Assembly: GCA_001412425.1 (NCBI GenBank)
Contig: LKUH01000535.1
Span: 1-11,413, forward strand
From: Candidatus Cloacimonas sp. SDB
GTDB taxonomy: Bacteria; Cloacimonadota; Cloacimonadia; Cloacimonadales; TCS61
Direction: 5' to 3'
Length of the DNA: 11,413 nt
The translations under genes and the position numbers were made by a program. Position 1 is the stretch's first letter. The number at the start of each line of letters is the position of its first letter. Shown piece after piece: positions 6,720 to 11,413 of this stretch. A model generated the notes under the pieces. The model was given only the letters and a program-made list of their open reading frames with translations, was not told the DNA's origin and ran no database searches.

Positions 6720-6869
6720 CTATATTTTATAGTGATAGAAAAGGATTTTTTTCTTAAACTTGAACAGGCTCAGTAAATGATGTTTAAAGCATGTAATTTT
6801 GCTGCAATAATAGTTGTATACCCCCGCATCTGGGGGTTTATCATCTTGCTCCGTAACCAACTTTTCCAT
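6720..6869 (-). CDS. Possible 49-residue small protein ahead of the ATP-grasp/kamA pair
   Basis: An ORF opening MEKLVTEQDDKPPDAGVYNY with the Shine-Dalgarno GGGAGG five bases before its ATG. It has an acidic N-terminal part, two cysteines at residues 22 and 27, and a basic, Phe/Lys-rich C-terminal half. It ends 45 nt upstream of the ATP-grasp start on the same strand, so it could be the first gene of that transcript. Against it, the C-terminal half reads like translated A/T runs, the PPDAG codons coincide with a GC hairpin, and I recognise no family. The cysteine spacing is not a standard zinc-ribbon CxxC. The Shine-Dalgarno sits in the loop of a 7-bp stem-loop. It may be a real small peptide, a leader ORF, a decayed gene, or chance. 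Confidence 0.35.
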   Translation of the reverse strand: MEKLVTEQDDKPPDAGVYNYYCSKITCFKHHLLSLFKFKKKILFYHYKI

Positions 6870-6907
6870 AATTTCCTCCCGGAAAAGATCTGAGCTAAAT
6901 TTTCTGC

Positions 6908-6950
6908 TAAAATATTAATGTCAAATTAATTTTTCACCAGTAATATTTTA
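6908..6950. repeat. Perfect 10-bp AT-only inverted repeat
   Basis: TAAAATATTA (6908-6917) and TAATATTTTA (6941-6950) are exact reverse complements separated by 23 nt. The spacer holds a second ATTAAT motif and a minus-strand TTGACA (6919-6924). It lies 20 to 60 nt upstream of the Shine-Dalgarno of the 49-codon ORF. It could be an operator or an RNA stem, but AT-rich sequence produces such repeats easily. Confidence 0.4.
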
Positions 6951-7055
6951 ATTCTGAACAATATTTTTTTTGAGGAATCTGCAGCTTAAAGTTAAAGTGA
7001 GGTAGTTTACGGGCTACTGATCCTAACAGGTATTATTTTTCTTGCAGAAAGGCTG

Positions 7056-9341
7056 TTAAATTTCCGTTTTTTCGGGGAATTTCAGGCGGAATTCTGTACC
7101 CTGATCCACGACAAAAGTAATATCTCCATGCAATTGTTTAATTAAGGCATTAACAATCTGCATACCGAGTGAATCGGTATTCTTAAAATCAAAATCCGGG
7201 GGTAAGCCAATTCCGTCATCTTCATATCTAATCTCAAAATTAGAATTTATTTTTTTGAATTCGAGATGAATATTGCCTTCACGGTTATTGGGGAAAGCAT
7301 GTTTAAGAGAATTAGATACCAGCTCATTGAGAATCAAACCGCAGGGTATAGCCTTGGTAATATCCAGCATTACAGCCTCAGAATCAATATGTGTTTTTAT
7401 CTGATTCCCGGTAACATTAAAGGAACGAAACAGGTAATTGATGAGAACTGTGATATATTGACCAAACTCGATCTGCTCAAAATTCTTGGACTGATAGAGT
7501 TTTTCATGGATAAGTGCCATGGATTTAACCCGGTTTTGACTGTCCTTAAATAAACTCAAAGCTTTAGTATCTTTTATATAGTTAGACTGTAAATTCAGCA
7601 TACTGGAGATTACCTGCATGTTATTTTTAACTCTGTGGTGCACCTCTTTTAACAGGATCTCTTTTTCAATTAAAGAAGCTTTTATTTTTTCTTCGGATAT
7701 TTTTCTCTGAGTGATATCTTCAGTTATTATGATTACTTTATCTACATCACTCTTTTCATTTTTAAGAGCATAAAAATACTGAGATATCCATTTCTTAACA
7801 GCAGAAGGTTGCCTTTTACCAATTCGCAGTTCAGGAATATAAATCTCACCACCATTCTGGTAGATCTCTCTAATATTATTTCTATATTCTTCCAGATAAT
7901 CATCTCTTTCATTAAACTGGAATTGCTCTCTTGCCCGGTAATCATCTTCAAGATCAGCTTCTGATTTATTCCAGATTTTCATCCAGGCTTTATTGGCAAT
8001 CAATAGTCTGCCTTTATTGTCTCGAGCTGAAATTGCCAGAGGTGAATTTTCGATAATTGCCCGGTTAAACTGCTCACTGTCAGTTAGAGCTTGTTCAGCT
8101 CTTTTTTTAGAAATAGCGATAGCAATTTGATCTGAGATAAATTCCAGGATCCAGAGATCTTTTTGGGAGAAGGTATCAGCACTGATATAACTTTGTACTG
8201 CTAGAGCGCCGATCACCTCGTCCTGTATTTTTAATGGAACTCCGAGCCAGATTTTGCTTTTCCAGTCGGCAGCACCGATTTTACCTTCCAGAACCAACTG
8301 ATCACGTTTTTCAACCGTGAGAAAGAGTGATTTACCTGTATGGATCACATAAGCAGTGAGTCCATTACCCATCATCTGAGGTTCAGGTTTCACTTTTTTT
8401 ATCACATCAACATAGTAAGGGGCGGAGATCATATTAGTTTTCTTATCATAAAGAGCGATGTAGAAATTGGTAGTATCTATCACTACACCAAGATCCTTAT
8501 GGATCTTTTTGTAAAGTTCATCCATATCTGTAGAAGTGTTCACAGCATTGGAAATATTGAATATAAGCTCTTGAAAGGTCTCGTTTCTCTTCTGATCCGT
8601 TACATCTATGAAAACACCTACCGAACCCTGATATTTTTTGTTCTCGAAAATGGGGCTCGCACTGATCTTAACAATCCTTCTTTCGCCATTGGGCCGATTT
8701 ACAATCGATTCATATTTGGAAGATGTGCCATTTTTTCTGAGTTCTGTCTGATTAAGAATTTCATTGAATTCTAAGCTGTCGGTAAATTCGCCGACACAAT
8801 GACCCACAAGCTCTTTCTCACTACGACCATAGATCTTCTGGCCGGTTTTATTCACAAACTGAATTCTCTCATCTTTATCTACAATAACCATACCTTCATG
8901 CAGCTCATCTACCAGGTTCTGATAACGTTTTCTGCTTTTATCAAGTTCTGCTTTAGATAAGTCATATTCAATTTTCTGCCTGCTAAGTTTTTCTTCATGA
9001 ATTTTCAGAAGAGATTTCAATTCAACTTCAGTTTCTTTACTTTTTTTCAGTTGCTCTCTATATTTCCAGTTTCTTTTTATTCTTACCAAATAGAAACTGA
9101 AGAACCAGAGTATAACAAGCAGCACTAGTGATATTATCAGTAGTTTCAACAGCCAGCTGTTCTGGTTCTTTAAAAATAATATTTCGTTAGGCTGAAGATC
9201 ATGGTGGAGTGAACTGGTTTGCTCAATTGCTAAATCTGAAGCTGAAGATCCTGGCTCATTATCACTGCTGAGTGAGATGGAAATGAAAATTATCAAAAAC
9301 CAGAACAATAGAAATGGTTTAAATTTTCTAGATCGATTCAT
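7056..9341 (-). CDS. Membrane-bound PAS-GAF-PAS sensor histidine kinase, HisKA_2 type
   Basis: This 761-residue protein starts with a hydrophobic signal-like helix (about 9-26), a short external segment, and a second transmembrane helix (about 63-87). The external loop is only about 35 residues, so sensing is probably cytoplasmic. A coiled coil (90-140) leads to PAS1 (about 138-250, with ENLVDELHEGMVIVD-like start QNLVDELHEGMVIVD and DVTDQKR end), GAF (about 258-412), PAS2 (about 424-547, ending EDITQRK) and the HisKA_2 box KEVHHRVKNNMQ (565-576, H568/H569 as phosphoacceptor candidates). The HATPase domain has N-box LNELVSNSLKHAF (671-683), G1 DDGIGLP (708-714) and G2 SLGMQIV (724-730), so it should be active. 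No bound cofactor for PAS or GAF can be deduced. No response regulator lies in the window, so the partner is unknown. The gene begins 31 nt after uvrC on the same strand and has no clear Shine-Dalgarno. Confidence 0.93.
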   Translation of the reverse strand: MNRSRKFKPFLLFWFLIIFISISLSSDNEPGSSASDLAIEQTSSLHHDLQPNEILFLKNQNSWLLKLLIISLVLLVILWFFSFYLVRIKRNWKYREQLKKSKETEVELKSLLKIHEEKLSRQKIEYDLSKAELDKSRKRYQNLVDELHEGMVIVDKDERIQFVNKTGQKIYGRSEKELVGHCVGEFTDSLEFNEILNQTELRKNGTSSKYESIVNRPNGERRIVKISASPIFENKKYQGSVGVFIDVTDQKRNETFQELIFNISNAVNTSTDMDELYKKIHKDLGVVIDTTNFYIALYDKKTNMISAPYYVDVIKKVKPEPQMMGNGLTAYVIHTGKSLFLTVEKRDQLVLEGKIGAADWKSKIWLGVPLKIQDEVIGALAVQSYISADTFSQKDLWILEFISDQIAIAISKKRAEQALTDSEQFNRAIIENSPLAISARDNKGRLLIANKAWMKIWNKSEADLEDDYRAREQFQFNERDDYLEEYRNNIREIYQNGGEIYIPELRIGKRQPSAVKKWISQYFYALKNEKSDVDKVIIITEDITQRKISEEKIKASLIEKEILLKEVHHRVKNNMQVISSMLNLQSNYIKDTKALSLFKDSQNRVKSMALIHEKLYQSKNFEQIEFGQYITVLINYLFRSFNVTGNQIKTHIDSEAVMLDITKAIPCGLILNELVSNSLKHAFPNNREGNIHLEFKKINSNFEIRYEDDGIGLPPDFDFKNTDSLGMQIVNALIKQLHGDITFVVDQGTEFRLKFPEKTEI

Positions 9342-9372
9342 AGTTTAAATAGTGTGTGTGAAATAAATACTG

Positions 9373-11184
9373 TCAATAATTATCACGAGATAATTGAACC
9401 AAAATTTTTTCTGCAGCCTTAGGTCCAATCCCTTTGATCCTGGTGAGGGACTGAATACTCTGTTTTCTGATATTTTCGACTGAGCCGAATTCATTCAGCA
9501 GCAGGAATTTAGTTTTAAAACCTATTCCTGCAATTTCGTCCAATCTGCTTTTCAGGGTTCGGGATGATCTTCTTTTCCGGTGGAATGTAACAGCAAATCT
9601 GTGAGCTTCATCACGGATGGCTATAAGCAGTCGTAAAGCTGAAGAGGATCGGGGCAAAGTGATAGGATCCTTCTTGCCGGGCAGAAATATTTCTTCCAGC
9701 CTTTTAGCCAGAGCGATGATCTCAATATTCCTGTCAGAATACTTTTCAAGAATTTTAAACGCTGAACTGAGTTGACCCTTGCCCCCGTCAATTACGATAA
9801 GATCAGGTTTATCATCTTCAGTTACAGATTTCAGATAACGTTCAAGCGTTTCTGCCATCGCAGCAAAATCATCTTGTCCCGTAACTGTTTTAATTACGTA
9901 TCTACGATAATTTTTCTTTTTGGGTTTTCCATTTTCAAAATAGACAACTGATGACACTGTATCTGAGCCTTGAATAGTAGAAATATCCAGACAGATCATT
10001 TTTCTGGGAAGCTTCTTCAGTTTGATCTTATCTTTTAATTCTTTAACGGGCAGAACTGTGCGAACACTTTTTCTCAGATGGCGCAACTTGTCTTCTTCCA
10101 CAAAATTGAAAGCGTTTTTGTTAGCTAAAGTAACCAGCGAATGCAAATCTCCCCTTTGTGGTATCAGTAATTTCCGGTTCAGGAAATCATTAATCACCTC
10201 AAAATCTTCCGGTTTCTGGGGCAAAAGAATTTTAAAAGGCAGATCATTCCGTTTGCCGGTGTAATACTGCTTAAGAAATGCGGCTAAAATGGCTGGAATT
10301 GATTGATCTTCCACATTTTTCAAAGCGTAGATCTCTTTATTCATAAGTTTTCCGGAAAACATTTTAAGAACTGCTACTCCAGCTTTATTCTCTTCTTTTG
10401 AGATGCCGATCACATCACGATTTCTATCATCGGTAAAATAAGTTGTCCGGGATCTATTCAGCTTTTGAATATCTTGAATCTTATCCCGGATGCGGGCGGC
10501 AGCTTCGAATTTCTGTTCCCGGGATTTTAATTTCATTTCAGCAGTCAGATCATCTATAATAAACTGATTTCTGCCATTCAAAAAATAGATTATCTGTTTT
10601 ATGGTTTTGTTATAATCATTCTGAGTGATCTTCCCGATACAGGGAGCGGGGCACTTTCCCAGCTGAAAATTGATACAGGCTTTCTGGTAAATGATCTCAG
10701 CGGCAGGAATATCTCTTTTACAGGTTCTGACGGGAAAGATCCATTCCAGAAGGCGTAAAGTTTTCCGCATAGCTTTAGAATCCGTAAAAGGACCTACATA
10801 TTTGGATCCGTCCCTTATCAGATCACGGGAAATGATTATCCTGGGAAAAGGTTCATTAAGGGTAATTTTGATGAAGGGATATTTTTTATCATCCTTCAGC
10901 ATAATATTATATTTCGGACGGTGTTTTTTAACAAGATTACTTTCCAGAATCAAAGCTTCTTCTTCATTATTCGTGATTATATAATCGAAATCTTTGATCC
11001 GGCCCATCAACTCTCTGGTCTTTCCATCCAGGGAAGTTCCGGTGAAATAGGAACGGACCCGGTTCTTCAGAACCTTTGCCTTACCGATATAGATTATTGC
11101 ACCGGCACTGTTCTTCATAATATAGACGCCCGGTTTTTCGGGCAGAAGGGTCAATTTTGATTTTATCTCTTGATCTTTTTCCAT
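9373..11184 (-). CDS. uvrC: Excinuclease ABC subunit C
   Basis: UvrC is the dual-incision nuclease of nucleotide excision repair, cutting both sides of a lesion marked by UvrA-UvrB. This 603-residue protein has the full order of domains. The GIY-YIG 3'-incision domain lies at 13-93 (GVYIMKN, IYIGKAK at 31-37, catalytic E81). Four cysteines (C155, C170, C178, C182) match the iron-sulfur-type cysteine cluster of UvrC. A UVR motif that binds UvrB is at about 220-240. The RNase H-like 5'-incision domain has D400 (CLDIS), D466 (DGGKGQL) and H528 (DEAHRFA), and two helix-hairpin-helix motifs lie at about 550-600. One oddity: the usual DISH motif reads DIST here, though the catalytic DDH triad is complete. 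Its start overlaps the end of the upstream membrane-protein gene by 22 nt and lacks a clear Shine-Dalgarno, which suggests translational coupling. Confidence 0.97.
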   Translation of the reverse strand: MEKDQEIKSKLTLLPEKPGVYIMKNSAGAIIYIGKAKVLKNRVRSYFTGTSLDGKTRELMGRIKDFDYIITNNEEEALILESNLVKKHRPKYNIMLKDDKKYPFIKITLNEPFPRIIISRDLIRDGSKYVGPFTDSKAMRKTLRLLEWIFPVRTCKRDIPAAEIIYQKACINFQLGKCPAPCIGKITQNDYNKTIKQIIYFLNGRNQFIIDDLTAEMKLKSREQKFEAAARIRDKIQDIQKLNRSRTTYFTDDRNRDVIGISKEENKAGVAVLKMFSGKLMNKEIYALKNVEDQSIPAILAAFLKQYYTGKRNDLPFKILLPQKPEDFEVINDFLNRKLLIPQRGDLHSLVTLANKNAFNFVEEDKLRHLRKSVRTVLPVKELKDKIKLKKLPRKMICLDISTIQGSDTVSSVVYFENGKPKKKNYRRYVIKTVTGQDDFAAMAETLERYLKSVTEDDKPDLIVIDGGKGQLSSAFKILEKYSDRNIEIIALAKRLEEIFLPGKKDPITLPRSSSALRLLIAIRDEAHRFAVTFHRKRRSSRTLKSRLDEIAGIGFKTKFLLLNEFGSVENIRKQSIQSLTRIKGIGPKAAEKILVQLSRDNY

Positions 11185-11413
11185 ATTGTGTAAATGATTT
11201 TACGACTGTAGTCGATATTCAGCAGAGAAGAACCCCAGATGTATAAGAGCAGGAAAACAAAACTGTACAACGCTAATTTTAACAGGATAAGAAGCTTTCC
11301 AACCGGCAGGAAAAGGTCTTTGGTAAAGTAAAGAATCATTGCCAGAAATAGTGTAAGGAAAAGAATTTTACCAATAGAATTAAAGAGCCTTTTGATTATA
11401 ATTTCCGGAAAAA
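11163..11413 (-). CDS. C-terminal fragment of a polytopic membrane protein, possibly a MurJ/Wzx-type flippase
   Basis: An open frame enters from the right edge of the window and gives 82 residues plus stop. It contains two hydrophobic helices (KILFLTLFLAMILYF and LALYSFVFLLLYIWGSSLL) separated by FLPVGKLLILLK, then a short basic tail IYTIWKKIKR. A final helix pair followed by a short cationic cytoplasmic tail is common at the C-terminus of MOP-superfamily flippases such as MurJ and Wzx, but no diagnostic motif is present in this fragment. The 5' end is missing because of the window boundary, not because the gene is broken. Its stop lies inside the uvrC coding sequence (22-nt overlap), so the two genes are almost certainly co-transcribed. 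The coding frame is supported by hydrophobic pattern, by staying open to the edge, and by the overlap. Confidence 0.65.
   Translation of the reverse strand, partial: FPEIIIKRLFNSIGKILFLTLFLAMILYFTKDLFLPVGKLLILLKLALYSFVFLLLYIWGSSLLNIDYSRKIIYTIWKKIKR

Larger units (their letters stand above)
6675..7055. other. Intergenic region between the kinase and ATP-grasp genes
   Basis: These 381 bases lie between two minus-strand genes. They hold a 49-codon ORF with a strong Shine-Dalgarno (6720-6869), a 10-bp perfect inverted repeat (6908-6950), a short GC hairpin ACCCCC-GCATCT-GGGGGT (6820-6837) inside that ORF, and CTTTTCC/GGAAAAG arms (6861-6867 and 6881-6887) around its ribosome binding site. I see no convincing terminator after the kinase gene. 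A minus-strand TATAAA (6726-6731) before the ATP-grasp gene lacks a -35 match. Confidence 0.5.

Noticed and set aside
6820..6837. ACCCCC/GGGGGT hairpin as a rho-independent terminator
   Set aside because: Only three T residues follow on the plus strand and none on the minus strand; no plus-strand gene precedes it.
6919..6924. Minus-strand promoter from a perfect TTGACA
   Set aside because: At 16-18 nt spacing the -10 candidates (AAATTT, AATTTA) match the consensus at only two positions.
8340..8774. 144-codon plus-strand open frame
   Set aside because: It is antisense to the GAF/PAS part of the histidine kinase, whose coding is certain, and its translation shows no recognisable domain or good ribosome binding site.

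Overview
This is an AT-rich bacterial window, mostly housekeeping genes, with two AT-rich intergenic stretches of about 400 bases that hold most of what is unexplained. No rRNA, complete tRNA, CRISPR array or insertion sequence is visible. The gene set fits an uncultured, probably anaerobic, Gram-negative-type bacterium: a KamA-type radical SAM enzyme, a membrane-bound HisKA_2 kinase and a LeuRS without the leucine-specific insertion. A candidate phylum such as Cloacimonadota would fit, but nothing here proves it and this is only a guess.

Left part (1-1942). Two minus-strand genes encode a 66-residue two-helix membrane protein of unknown function, followed 59 nt later by a HI0933/YhiN-family FAD oxidoreductase. 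Divergent from them is leuS on the plus strand. The 412-nt space between holds a candidate minus-strand promoter, three inverted repeats, and a 25-codon micro-ORF with a strong Shine-Dalgarno that carries three consecutive leucine codons ahead of leuS. This looks like a structured leader, possibly an attenuator, but it is unproven.

Middle part (1943-7055). leuS is complete and ends in a good rho-independent terminator. It converges on a minus-strand pair separated by one nucleotide: an ATP-grasp protein of the D-Ala-D-Ala ligase superfamily, then a lysine 2,3-aminomutase (kamA). The aminomutase keeps the iron-sulfur, PLP and lysine-binding residues but has lost all four zinc cysteines. The ATP-grasp protein keeps the nucleotide, metal and second-substrate side of Ddl but not the first D-Ala site. 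The pair may make beta-lysine and join it to something. Just upstream, in the same direction, is a 49-codon ORF with a strong Shine-Dalgarno that could be a third member of this unit.

Right part (7056-11413). A minus-strand run consists of the C-terminus of a polytopic membrane protein (flippase-like, cut by the window edge), uvrC overlapping it by 22 nt, and a PAS-GAF-PAS HisKA_2 sensor histidine kinase 31 nt further on. No response regulator is present. The three are probably co-transcribed.

The most interesting items are the kamA/ATP-grasp pair with its possible small upstream peptide, and the structured leader of leuS.
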